A stretch of 64,000 nucleotides of DNA. Origin: M3007 sp033764075 (GTDB lineage Bacteria > Bacteroidota > Bacteroidia > Chitinophagales > Saprospiraceae). The notes below the pieces were generated by a model that did not search any database, was not told the DNA's origin, and saw only the letters and a program-made list of their open reading frames with translations. Shown here one piece after another: positions 7,771 to 15,523 of the stretch. Numbering within the stretch: the stretch's first letter is position 1; every line of letters starts with the position of its first letter. The stretch is taken from contig JANRJH010000018.1 of assembly GCA_033764075.1 (NCBI GenBank), positions 160,415 through 224,414 of the forward strand, written 5' to 3'. The position numbers were made by a program, and so were the translations under genes.

Positions 7771-10056
7771 CTACCGCCCGATCGCCCAGACAACCGTTCC
7801 CATCACATGCCGACCAGCCTGGGCAAAAAAACCGGTCTGGTTGTATACCCCGTTGCCTTCTGCACGGGCATAGGGGTTAAACGGCGTTTCGTCAAATCCC
7901 TGAGAGGTGTAGCGGTACGTCCAGCCGTTGTTGCTGTAAGCAGCATTGAACAAGTTGTGCACGGTAAAAATCACGCTTAGCTGCTGCCCGCGTTGCGTTG
8001 GCGCCCAATCGTAGTTCAGGCGAAGGTCGCCGTATCCGAATGCCGGCAATACCGTGTTTTCGTTGCCGGTATTATCCAGGTACTGTTTGCCGACGTATTT
8101 GCCGGCGATGGACACTTCTGCCTGGTGCGCCTTTTTTTTCCAGAACATAAAACCGGCCTCTGCGCGGGCGACCAGGTCCGGGGAATAGGCTATGGGGGTA
8201 TTGTTCCAGGTGAACGCTTCCTGCGCACCGGTGTCCCAGTTGTCGCGATATTCGGTGAATGCATCAATATGGTTCCGGCTCAGGGACAGGTTGGCAGACA
8301 CCCGAATGCGTTCGGCAGGCATCCCCGTCCCCTCCAGTTCAATGCCTGTGCGATGACTGCGGGGCACATTGGTACGGATGTAGGCGCCCACGTCGTTCAG
8401 GCGTCCGTCGAGTACCAGCTGATCGCGGTAGTACATGTAAAACAGGTTGGCCGACGCGCGCCACGCAGCCTGCTTCCAGCGTATGCCGCTCTCCAGATTG
8501 TAGAGCCGTTCGGGCCTGGGGCGGGAGTCCGGTGTTGATTGCGTGTAGTCGTCGCGGTTGGGTTCCCGGTTGCCGATGCCGGCAAAAAAGTAGACCTGGA
8601 GGTCTTTGGAGGCGGACCAGTTGGCGCCAACTTTGGGGTTGAAGAAATGGAGTGTGGCGTCCTGCGTGACGTTATTCAGGTCGTTGTCGAAGCCCAGAAA
8701 TGCATAGTGTACGCTCCGGTACTGCAGATCAAGCATGGCGCTCCATTGGTTTCGAAAGTGCAGGTCTATTTTTCCAAACAGGTTGGCATCCGTTTTTTGT
8801 GCCTCATTTTCGTAATAACGGTAATCCTTGGGCAACGTTTCTGCGTATTCGGCCCAAATGACGTCGCCGAAGTGCGTGCCTTCGTATCGGCTCGCCGCGC
8901 CGCCGAGCATGAATTCGGGCCCCCGGGCCAAAAAAGGCGGATTTACACCCGGTTTCCAAAGCAGGGCGAAGGTGGTCCCAAAAAAATGGTTGTCGAGCCA
9001 CAAGCGGCGTATCAGGTCCGTTGTATCTTCAGTGCCCGGCGGAACACCGTAATCCGACAGCGCCTGGCCGGCTTTGTATTGCTCGAAATACCCCTTGCCC
9101 CGGGTGTAATGGCCGTTCAACTGCAACTGGAGAAAAGGATTCAAAAGGCGTTTGTAATGCGCCAGGTGGTGGGTTTGCCGGTAATTGTCCGATTCATCCG
9201 GGTAAGGTTCGCCGGGTTTTTCTGTGCCGGCCACGTTGTAGGTGCGCAGTTCCGGGTCGTCGATGTACTGTGCGGGAACCGCATACCAGGCCTGGTAGGT
9301 GGTCTCGCGCCCGGAAAGCACGTGGAGTTGCACCGATTGCCGGTCGCCAATGAACGCCCCGTGGAGGTGCAGGGCATCCAGGTCCGCCGAAGCGCGGTCT
9401 ATGTAGCCGTCGGAATGCACGCGGGACAGGCGGCCGCTGAACGCCCAGTGCCCGTCGATGAGCCCCGTGCCGGCGCGGGCGCTAAACTTTTGGGTGTTGA
9501 AGCTCCCCACCGTGCCGCTTAGTTCCGCGAAGGGTTCGGCGCTGACCTGAGAAATGTCGATGTTCACCGTTGCGCCGAAAGCGCCGGCCCCATTGGTGCT
9601 CGAACCCACCCCGCGCTGCACCTGTATTTCCGTGGCGGAAGCGGCCAGGTCGGGCAGGTTGACCCAAAAGACGGCCTGGCTTTCTGCGTCGTTTAGGGGT
9701 ACACCGTTGATGGTCACGTTGATGCGCGTGGGGTCGGCGCCGCGGATCCGCATGCCAGTGTAGCCAATGCCGGTGCCGGCGTCGGAACTCTCCACCAGAG
9801 AGGGGGTGGAGGCGAGCAAATAGGGAATGTCCTGGGCATGGTACACGCGCCGAAGGTCGGCCGTCTTCAGGTTGACGTGCGGAACAGCCGACAAAGAAGA
9901 GGCACGGTTGGCCTGGATCACCACCGCCTGTTGAATACGCCACTCGGAACGGGGAAGTGTGTCGCTGTTGGAAACAGTATCGCTGGTTTGGGCAGTTGCC
10001 AAACGCGCCGGCAGCAGCGCCGAAAAGAAAAGAAAAGCGGAAAAAATGCAACGCAT
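7771..10056 (-). CDS. TonB-dependent outer-membrane receptor, predicted thiamine/thiamine-precursor transporter
   Basis: About 761 residues: a signal peptide (MRCIFSAFLFFSALLPARLATAQ), a TonB-box-like stretch (QQAVVIQA), and a plug domain with IRGADPTRINVTINGVPLNDAESQAVFWVNLPD and the GVGSSTNGAGAFGATVNI end motif. A 22-strand-type barrel follows, ending in GTVVWAIGR. It has no carboxypeptidase-like N-terminal domain and no SusD partner next to it. The leader contains a TPP riboswitch, so the cargo is inferred to be thiamine or a precursor, as known for riboswitch-controlled outer-membrane receptors of Bacteroidota. An alternative start at 10092 (MSFLYF) is possible; 10056 gives the cleanest signal peptide. 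ATP-independent energy comes from TonB-ExbBD, not encoded in this window. Confidence 0.9.
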   Translation of the reverse strand: MRCIFSAFLFFSALLPARLATAQTSDTVSNSDTLPRSEWRIQQAVVIQANRASSLSAVPHVNLKTADLRRVYHAQDIPYLLASTPSLVESSDAGTGIGYTGMRIRGADPTRINVTINGVPLNDAESQAVFWVNLPDLAASATEIQVQRGVGSSTNGAGAFGATVNIDISQVSAEPFAELSGTVGSFNTQKFSARAGTGLIDGHWAFSGRLSRVHSDGYIDRASADLDALHLHGAFIGDRQSVQLHVLSGRETTYQAWYAVPAQYIDDPELRTYNVAGTEKPGEPYPDESDNYRQTHHLAHYKRLLNPFLQLQLNGHYTRGKGYFEQYKAGQALSDYGVPPGTEDTTDLIRRLWLDNHFFGTTFALLWKPGVNPPFLARGPEFMLGGAASRYEGTHFGDVIWAEYAETLPKDYRYYENEAQKTDANLFGKIDLHFRNQWSAMLDLQYRSVHYAFLGFDNDLNNVTQDATLHFFNPKVGANWSASKDLQVYFFAGIGNREPNRDDYTQSTPDSRPRPERLYNLESGIRWKQAAWRASANLFYMYYRDQLVLDGRLNDVGAYIRTNVPRSHRTGIELEGTGMPAERIRVSANLSLSRNHIDAFTEYRDNWDTGAQEAFTWNNTPIAYSPDLVARAEAGFMFWKKKAHQAEVSIAGKYVGKQYLDNTGNENTVLPAFGYGDLRLNYDWAPTQRGQQLSVIFTVHNLFNAAYSNNGWTYRYTSQGFDETPFNPYARAEGNGVYNQTGFFAQAGRHVMGTVVWAIGR

Positions 10057-10151
10057 TCTGCCGGTCGGCAGCACAAAATACAAAAAAGACATGTTACCAT
10101 TAATAGTTGTGAAACATCCACCGACAAAGGGGCTTTGCCGGTGTGGTGATG

Positions 10152-10262
10152 CCACAATCCCTGCTCAAATCCCTTCCCGGCATGACCCGGGCAGGTTCGA
10201 AGGGTATGATCTCAGCCGCAAGGCATCAGCGTTCTGCTGCCGGTGCGGCACCCCAATGAGTG
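10152..10262 (-). ncRNA. TPP (thi-box) riboswitch
   Basis: Read on the minus strand, the leader shows the thi-box elements in the correct order. GGGGTGCC lies at 10254-10247 and GGCTGAGA at 10217-10210. ACCCTTCGAACCTG, close to the consensus ACCYTTYGAACCTG, lies at 10205-10192, then CCCGGGTCATGCCGGG for the P4/P5 arm and AGGGA at 10162-10158. Flanking CCAC/GTGG can close P1. It ends 65-100 bases before the TonB-receptor start, leaving room for an expression platform that closes on the translation start. Binding of thiamine pyrophosphate would shut the receptor gene off. This aptamer fills most of the 350-base gap between genes; on the plus strand the rest holds only the upstream region of the PDZ gene. 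Confidence 0.93.
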
Positions 10263-10406
10263 GAACTCAAACAGCCAAACCCGTATTTGGTTTTTGCCCG
10301 TGCAACAGATGCGGTGCATTAAATGCAGGTCGAAGCGGTTATCTTGCAACGTTTCATTTACCCCATTGTCCTTCCTCCAGTTTTTTCATCAAACATAACA
10401 ACGATT

Positions 10407-11672
10407 ATGAAAACATTTATCCTTCGCAACTGGGGCGGCATTCTGGCCCTGGCCCTGTTCGCCCTGGCCCTGCCCTTGCATGCCCAACAGGAAAAAACGA
10501 TCATCATCATCAAGGAAAAAACCAATGCCGACGGTACCACCACCATCGAGAAACAAGTGATCACAGATACCGAAGATATTCAGGATGCACTTGAAAAGAG
10601 ATCGGAGGGACTGCGGATGCAACTGGAGGACTTCGCACCGGAGCATTTCGACTGGCAGCGCAATTTCGAAGAATTGGGATTGCGCCACCACCGGAATCCA
10701 TGCGACGTGTTCATCGGCGTGGTGACGGAAGTGACGAACGGCAAATTGCTGGTCACCGAAGTGGTCGACAACACACCGGCACAAAAAGCCGGCGTTCGGG
10801 TGGGCGACGTCCTTGTCGCCATGGACAACGTGCCGGTCAACTCCCAGGATGCCCTGATTGCGCAGCGCAACAAGCACGGGCAAGGCGACCCTTTCTCCCT
10901 GCAGTTGCAGCGCAACGGCGGGGATATCAGCCTGGATGCACGCTTCAAGGCGTGCACCGAAGCCGAAAAGGCGGAATTTGAAAACCGGGAGAACGACGTC
11001 TTTCTCTTCCGCACCCTTCGGCATGACATCCGGCTCAAGGCGGAGCCCCGCAATCCGTGCGACGTATTCATCGGCGTCTACACCAGCACCGGCGCCGGCG
11101 ACGAAGGCAAAGGCGTACAGATTACCGGCGTGATCGAGGATACGCCCGCCAAAATCGGCGGTGTACAATCCGGCGATGTTATTGTGGCCGTCGACGGTAC
11201 GCCGGTGAATAATTACCTGGAACTGCGCCGCGAACGCGACAAGCACAAGCCGGGTGACAAATTTCAAATGACGGTGCTTCGCGAAGGTGCTCCGCTGACC
11301 ATCTATGCCCAATTCAAAAATTGTGATAAGAATGAGCCTGCGAAAGTGGTTGAAGACGAGGTGATTGTCCGGGAACAACCCACCGCCGTGCCCGAACTGG
11401 AGAACCAGCTGCAGCTCGAAACCCTGGAGGTATTTCCCAATCCGACGGCCGGACCCGTAAACGTGCGCTTTACCGCTGAAGCTGTGCCCACCACCGTTCG
11501 CATCATCGACGCCTCGGGGCGCACAGTGTACAGCAAAACCCTGAGTCAGTTCGGTGGACAATTCAACGAAGAGATTGACCTGGGCAACAACCGCCCCGGA
11601 AACCTCACCCTGACCATTGAGCAAAACGGGAAAGCCGCTTCCCAAAAAATTGTGCTCGTCAACCGCGCCTAA
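10407..11672 (+). CDS. T9SS-exported protein with two tandem Cys-bracketed PDZ domains
   Basis: 421 residues: signal peptide to about residue 28 (LPLHAQ), then a charged segment (KTIIIIKEKTNADGTTTIEKQ). Two PDZ units of about 120 residues each begin with NPCDVFIGV (at 97 and 216). The PDZ ligand loops are TPAQKAGVRVGDVLVAMD and TPAKIGGVQSGDVIVAVD. Each unit starts with a Cys (C99, C218) and ends with FKxC (C183, C306), suggesting one disulfide per domain. The C-terminal LEVFPNPTAGPVNVRF...KIVLVNRA is a T9SS sorting domain. There is no protease domain, so this is a scaffold or peptide-binding protein at the cell surface. The start at 10407 gives the signal peptide; upstream in-frame codons do not. 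Confidence 0.88.
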   Translation: MKTFILRNWGGILALALFALALPLHAQQEKTIIIIKEKTNADGTTTIEKQVITDTEDIQDALEKRSEGLRMQLEDFAPEHFDWQRNFEELGLRHHRNPCDVFIGVVTEVTNGKLLVTEVVDNTPAQKAGVRVGDVLVAMDNVPVNSQDALIAQRNKHGQGDPFSLQLQRNGGDISLDARFKACTEAEKAEFENRENDVFLFRTLRHDIRLKAEPRNPCDVFIGVYTSTGAGDEGKGVQITGVIEDTPAKIGGVQSGDVIVAVDGTPVNNYLELRRERDKHKPGDKFQMTVLREGAPLTIYAQFKNCDKNEPAKVVEDEVIVREQPTAVPELENQLQLETLEVFPNPTAGPVNVRFTAEAVPTTVRIIDASGRTVYSKTLSQFGGQFNEEIDLGNNRPGNLTLTIEQNGKAASQKIVLVNRA

Positions 11673-11686
11673 GCAGAAGGTAATTG

Positions 11687-11714
11687 GCGACCGCCGATAG
11701 CCGACAACCGACCG
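11687..11714. repeat. Heptanucleotide tandem repeat, CCGAYAR type (first block)
   Basis: Four 7-bp units directly after the PDZ-protein stop: GCGACCG, CCGATAG, CCGACAA, CCGACCG. It is in the same orientation and of the same family as the block at 11770-11818 on the other side of a hairpin. Confidence 0.7.
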
Positions 11715-11716
11715 TC

Positions 11717-11760
11717 AACCCATACGATGGCTTCAAGCCATCGTATGGGTTACCGTTTTT
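11717..11760. terminator. Perfect 15-bp hairpin between convergent genes, terminator or REP-like palindrome
   Basis: Arms AACCCATACGATGGC (11717-11731) and GCCATCGTATGGGTT (11737-11751) pair perfectly around a TTCAA loop, followed by ACCGTTTTT. It lies between the convergent PDZ-protein and NadR-like genes and can serve as terminator on the plus strand. Its CCCA...GGCT...AGCC...TGGG layout is shared with the palindrome at 63810, so it may belong to a dispersed REP-like family. Confidence 0.75.
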
Positions 11761-11769
11761 GTGAAACAG

Positions 11770-11818
11770 CCGACTACCGACTACCGACTACCGACTACCG
11801 ACAGCCGATAGCCGACAA
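11770..11818. repeat. Heptanucleotide tandem repeat, CCGACTA type (second block)
   Basis: Seven perfect-length 7-bp units: CCGACTA four times, then CCGACAG, CCGATAG, CCGACAA. The stop codon of the minus-strand NadR-like gene (11795-11797) is inside the fourth unit, and the last seven residues of that protein (LSAIGCR) are encoded by units five to seven. Confidence 0.9.
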
Positions 11819-12334
11819 TACCTTCTGAACGCGCACCTCCAAAGACCCATACAACGTCAGCACAGGCGCAGGCGTTTGCGCCAACACCTGTTGGTAGCAC
11901 AAGAACAATTCCTCCCGTGCCTCCGGATGCTCCCGGAGCGGATCCGGCGCCCACGGAAAGTCCGGTGCACACAATAAATACACATGCGGTAACGCCGGGG
12001 CGCCGTACCCCTTTGGCCAATGATAGGCAGCAGGCCGGTATTTAAATTGCTCCCAAACCTGGAGCACCGTCCAGTCCGTATCAACCACCAGCCAGCGGTC
12101 TGCCGCTTTCCGGTACTGTTCGATCCACTGTCGTTGCCCCCGGGCGATGGCCTCCAGGTCGGGCTGTGTGTACCGGCCTTCGCGCGCCAACAGGTAAGTG
12201 CGCGCAAACTCGGGCACTACAGGTGCGCCCAGTACTTGGCCGAGCGCAACGGATAATGCGGACTTGCCGGTCGATTCCGGACCAGTGACCACCAGCAATT
12301 TGGGTTCCTCCTGCCGACCCCTGTTGCAGTTCAT
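11795..12334 (-). CDS. NadR-like AAA-family nucleotide/nucleoside kinase
   Basis: A 179-residue P-loop protein with a Walker A motif GPESTGKSALS at about 17-27, PEFARTYL (typical of the NadR ribosylnicotinamide-kinase domain) and a DTDWTVLQVW segment. It lacks the adenylyltransferase and HTH domains of full NadR. The likely role is phosphorylation of nicotinamide riboside or a similar nucleoside in the cytoplasm; this is a family-level inference. The last seven residues come from a heptanucleotide repeat array that also provides the TAG stop, so the native C-terminus may have been altered by the array. It is divergent from the next gene, and an imperfect -7 box (TACCTTTA) precedes it. Confidence 0.8.
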   Translation of the reverse strand: MNCNRGRQEEPKLLVVTGPESTGKSALSVALGQVLGAPVVPEFARTYLLAREGRYTQPDLEAIARGQRQWIEQYRKAADRWLVVDTDWTVLQVWEQFKYRPAAYHWPKGYGAPALPHVYLLCAPDFPWAPDPLREHPEAREELFLCYQQVLAQTPAPVLTLYGSLEVRVQKVLSAIGCR

Positions 12335-12351
12335 GTCGGTAAAGGTAATGC

Positions 12352-12382
12352 TTGCATGACATCCGTTTAAGGCGTACCTTTG
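12352..12382 (+). promoter_or_regulatory. Bacteroidota promoter: TTG (-33) and TACCTTTG (-7)
   Basis: TTG at 12352-12354 and TACCTTTG at 12375-12382 are separated by 20 bases, the spacing known for the Bacteroidota primary sigma factor. The ATG of the following gene is 22 bases downstream. It is one of the two best-formed promoters of the window. Confidence 0.7.
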
Positions 12383-12404
12383 ACGGGTCGATCAAATTTC
12401 TGTT

Positions 12405-12989
12405 ATGCACGACATAGAGCCGCATTTTCGATGGAGAGACCTCTACACCGCAGAGGCCGATACTCGCTCCCCGTTTTACGGACGTGCGTACAGCGAGTTC
12501 GAGTTTTCCAACATGCTTTACAATTTCTACATCCATCCGCAATGGGATGCGTTCGGTTCTGCCACGCTGTATGCCAAGATTCTGTTCGCCGACTATGAGG
12601 ATGGGTACGCCTGCATCGAGCTGATTGGTGAATGGAACGACGCCCTGTACAACGACATCATGTTTTTCAAACGCGAAATCGTGGATGTGCTGATGGAAGC
12701 GGGTATCTACAAGTTTATTCTCTTTTGCGACAATGTGCTGAACTTTTACGCTTCGGACGACGATTACTACGCCGAGTGGTACGAGGAGGCGTCGGAATAC
12801 GGGGGCTGGATCGTGCTGGTGAATACCCGGGAGCACGTCGACGAAGAACTGGAACTGGCCCGCCTGCAACAGTACCTGACTTTCGGAGAACCATACAAAG
12901 CTGTTAACTGGCGCCCCCACAAGCCGCAGGTTGTCCTGGAAATGGTCGATCTGTTGCGCATGGGCGTCACACCCCAAATTGGCGGCTAG
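12405..12989 (+). CDS. Conserved hypothetical acidic protein upstream of era
   Basis: 194 residues, strongly acidic and aromatic (for example DDDYYAEWYEEASEYGG), no signal peptide and no membrane helix, so probably cytoplasmic. I recognise no functional domain. Alternating strands and helices (ACIELIGEWNDALYNDIMFFKREIVDVLMEAGIYKFILFCDNVL) suggest a compact alpha/beta fold. It has a clear promoter and ends 16 bases before the era start, so the two are likely one operon. A housekeeping role linked to ribosome assembly or GTPase function is possible from context only. Confidence 0.75.
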   Translation: MHDIEPHFRWRDLYTAEADTRSPFYGRAYSEFEFSNMLYNFYIHPQWDAFGSATLYAKILFADYEDGYACIELIGEWNDALYNDIMFFKREIVDVLMEAGIYKFILFCDNVLNFYASDDDYYAEWYEEASEYGGWIVLVNTREHVDEELELARLQQYLTFGEPYKAVNWRPHKPQVVLEMVDLLRMGVTPQIGG

Positions 12990-13005
12990 CCGCCGCCCAT
13001 GCTGT

Positions 13006-13914
13006 ATGGAAGAAAAGCGCGTATTTCGCTCCGGTTTTGTCAATATTGTCGGTTTGCCCAACGCCGGCAAGTCCACCCTCATGAATGCCCTGGTGGGCGA
13101 ACGCATGAGCGCCATCACCCACAAGCCCCAAACTACCCGCCACCGTATCCTAGGCATTTTGACGGGCGACGATTACCAGATCGTTTTTTCAGACACCCCG
13201 GGCTACGTGTCCAATCCCACCTACCAGATGCACAAAAGCATGAACCGATTTGTGGAAGGTACGCTGGAAGACGCCGACCTGATGTTGCTGGTCATTGATG
13301 CGACGGAGGACCTGCGAGAGGATAATCCTTTGCTGGACATGCTGAAAAAAAACCAGGCGCCCCTGCTCGTCGTCGTCAATAAAATGGATCAGGTTCAGCC
13401 GCAGCGCGCAGACGACGTGGCCAATTGGTGGCGAAAACGTGTAACTGTGGCCGGACATATCGGAATTTCCGCCTCCAACAAGGAGAACATAGACCAACTG
13501 CTGGAACACATCCGACGTCACCTGCCCGAAGGGCCGGCCTACTTTCCACCCGATCAGCTGACCGACCGTTCCGAACGCTTTTTCATCGCCGAAATCATTC
13601 GCGAAAAAATCTTCCTGCAATTTTCTGATGAGGTGCCCTATTCCTGTGAGGTGGGCATCGAAAGTTTTCAGGAGACCAACACCAATGCCGGCGAACCGCT
13701 GGCCCGCATCCACGCTGTTGTGTACGTCATGCGCGAAAGTCAAAAACCCATTCTACTCGGTAAGAACGGTGCGGCCATGAAAAAACTGGCCACCGCTTCG
13801 CGCCAGGCCATGGAAACGTTTTTGCAATCCAAGGTATTCCTGGAAATAACCGTGAAAGTGCGGGAAAACTGGCGGGATAATGAACGGTACCTGGAACAAT
13901 TTGGGTACCGCTAA
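13006..13914 (+). CDS. era: GTPase Era
   Basis: A 302-residue essential GTPase that binds the 3' end of 16S rRNA and helps 30S maturation. G-domain motifs: G1 GLPNAGKST near residue 16-24, G2 region with TTRHRILG, G3 DTPGY, G4 NKMD, G5 SAS. The C-terminal KH domain is seen in VVYVMRESQKPILLGKNGAAMKKLATASRQAMETFL and ends EQFGYR, a usual Era terminus. The length is typical. The start at 13006 (MEEKRVF) is chosen because longer in-frame versions overlap the upstream gene with unrelated residues. Confidence 0.96.
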   Translation: MEEKRVFRSGFVNIVGLPNAGKSTLMNALVGERMSAITHKPQTTRHRILGILTGDDYQIVFSDTPGYVSNPTYQMHKSMNRFVEGTLEDADLMLLVIDATEDLREDNPLLDMLKKNQAPLLVVVNKMDQVQPQRADDVANWWRKRVTVAGHIGISASNKENIDQLLEHIRRHLPEGPAYFPPDQLTDRSERFFIAEIIREKIFLQFSDEVPYSCEVGIESFQETNTNAGEPLARIHAVVYVMRESQKPILLGKNGAAMKKLATASRQAMETFLQSKVFLEITVKVRENWRDNERYLEQFGYR

Positions 13915-13932
13915 CGGATACACAAAGAAAAA

Positions 13933-13962
13933 GTCCCTCCCCATTCATTAATGGAGAAGGAC
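13933..13962 (+). terminator. Imperfect hairpin after era
   Basis: GTCCCTCCCCATT (13933-13945) pairs with AATGGAGAAGGAC (13950-13962), 11 of 13 positions, around a CATT loop. There is no T-tract. It is 18 bases past the era stop. The 200 bases between it and pyrC are AT-rich and show no other clear feature. Confidence 0.4.
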
Positions 13963-14185
13963 GTCATCAAAACACGCTTCATTTTAAACCTATTCTTTAA
14001 AGCCGCAAAGCGGCTCGCTTTTTTCCTCGAAAATGTCCGGAATGGGGCAAAGTTAAGTTAACTTTCAAAAGACCAAAAGAAAATTTGAAAATATTTTTTA
14101 ACATTAATCTCTTGCTTTGTAACACGAGTACACTTTGTTGTGTACGCAAATCGATTTTTCACCAAATTTTTTGTACTATTTGAGT

Positions 14186-15523
14186 ATGATTTACGACCTT
14201 TTAATTCGCAACGGCCTGGTGGTGAACCGAAATGCCATCCGGGAGGCGGACGTGCTTGTGTCCGGCGGACGCATCGTGCGCATCTCGTCGGCCATTGATG
14301 CGCATGCCCGCCGTGAAATAGACGCAAAAGGCTGCTGGATACTACCGGGCATCATCGACGACCAGGTGCATTTCCGGGAGCCCGGACTCACCCACAAGGC
14401 CACCATCGCTACGGAAAGCAGGGCGGCGGTGATGGGCGGCGTCACCGCCTACATGGAAATGCCCAATGTGAACCCGCCTGCGGTGACCCAGGAGCGCCTG
14501 GCGGCCAAATACGACATTGCCGCGCACACATCGCCGGCGAATTATTCTTTTTACATGGGCACCACCAACGACAACTACGACGAGGTGATGCGCACCGATC
14601 CGCAAAATGTCTGCGGCATCAAGATTTTTATGGGTAGCAGTACCGGCGATATGCTGGTCGACGAGCCGACAACACTGGAGCGCCTCTTCGCCAATTCGCC
14701 CATGCTTATTGCCACCCATTGCGAGGATGAGGCCACCGTAAGGCGGAATATGGCCGACTTCCAGGCGCGTTTCGGCGAGGCACTGCATGCACGCCACCAC
14801 CCCGACATTCGGTCGGTGGAAGCGTGCCTCAAATCTTCCTCGCTGGCCGTGGAGATGGCCCGGAAGCACAACACCCGACTGCACGTGTTGCACATCACCA
14901 CGGCCGACGAGCTGGCCCTGTTCAGTAACGACCGGCCCCTGGCCGAAAAACGCATCACCGCCGAGGTATGTGTCCATCACCTTTTCTTCAGTGCTGCCGA
15001 TTACGAGACCCTGGGCAACCGCATCAAATGCAACCCGGCGATCAAAAGTGCAGCGCACCGCGATGCCCTGTTGCCGGCCTTGCTCGATAACCGCATCGAT
15101 GTGGTGGCCACCGACCACGCACCGCACACCCTGGCGGAAAAAAACCAGCCCTATGCACAAGCGCCATCAGGTCTGCCGCTCATCCAGCACACCTTGAACC
15201 TGATGCTCGAGTTTTATCAGCAGGGCAAGATTACGATTGAGCGCATTGTCGAAAAGATGTGCCACGCGCCTGCTGTCGCCTTCCGGATTGCCGAACGGGG
15301 TTTTCTGGATGAGGGATACTGGGCGGACCTGTGCATCGTTGACCCCAATGCCGGGTGGACGGTTTCTGCGGAAAACCTCGCGTACAAGTGCGGCTGGTCA
15401 CCCCTGGAGGGTCACCGTTTTCAGGGTCAGGTGCGGAGCACGGTGGTCAGTGGCCACCTGGTATGGCACGAGGGCAAGCTGGACGACAGCAAAATGGGTG
15501 AGCGTCTGCTGTTCAATAACTAA
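14186..15523 (+). CDS. pyrC: Dihydroorotase
   Basis: A 445-residue amidohydrolase that closes carbamoyl aspartate to dihydroorotate in pyrimidine synthesis. The metal motif is IIDDQVHFREPG: the first His of the usual HxH is Gln, a variant I recall from other Bacteroidota dihydroorotases. Other active-site elements are GIKIFMGSSTG (the Lys that may be carboxylated), THCEDE, LHITTADEL and VVATDHAPH. The length fits the class I/III family. The start at 14186 (MIYDLL) begins the beta-sandwich; an ATG at 14135 adds an unrelated leader from the AT-rich upstream region. The 3' end overlaps the convergent rRNA methyltransferase by 4 bases. Confidence 0.93.
   Translation: MIYDLLIRNGLVVNRNAIREADVLVSGGRIVRISSAIDAHARREIDAKGCWILPGIIDDQVHFREPGLTHKATIATESRAAVMGGVTAYMEMPNVNPPAVTQERLAAKYDIAAHTSPANYSFYMGTTNDNYDEVMRTDPQNVCGIKIFMGSSTGDMLVDEPTTLERLFANSPMLIATHCEDEATVRRNMADFQARFGEALHARHHPDIRSVEACLKSSSLAVEMARKHNTRLHVLHITTADELALFSNDRPLAEKRITAEVCVHHLFFSAADYETLGNRIKCNPAIKSAAHRDALLPALLDNRIDVVATDHAPHTLAEKNQPYAQAPSGLPLIQHTLNLMLEFYQQGKITIERIVEKMCHAPAVAFRIAERGFLDEGYWADLCIVDPNAGWTVSAENLAYKCGWSPLEGHRFQGQVRSTVVSGHLVWHEGKLDDSKMGERLLFNN

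Noticed and set aside
10000..10400. tRNA or small-RNA gene in the gap before the PDZ gene
   Set aside because: The structured part is fully explained by the TPP riboswitch on the minus strand; no tRNA-like T-loop was found on plus.
13914..14186. A CRISPR-like or phage element in the era-pyrC gap
   Set aside because: The gap holds only an imperfect hairpin and AT-rich leader sequence; there are no regular spaced repeats.
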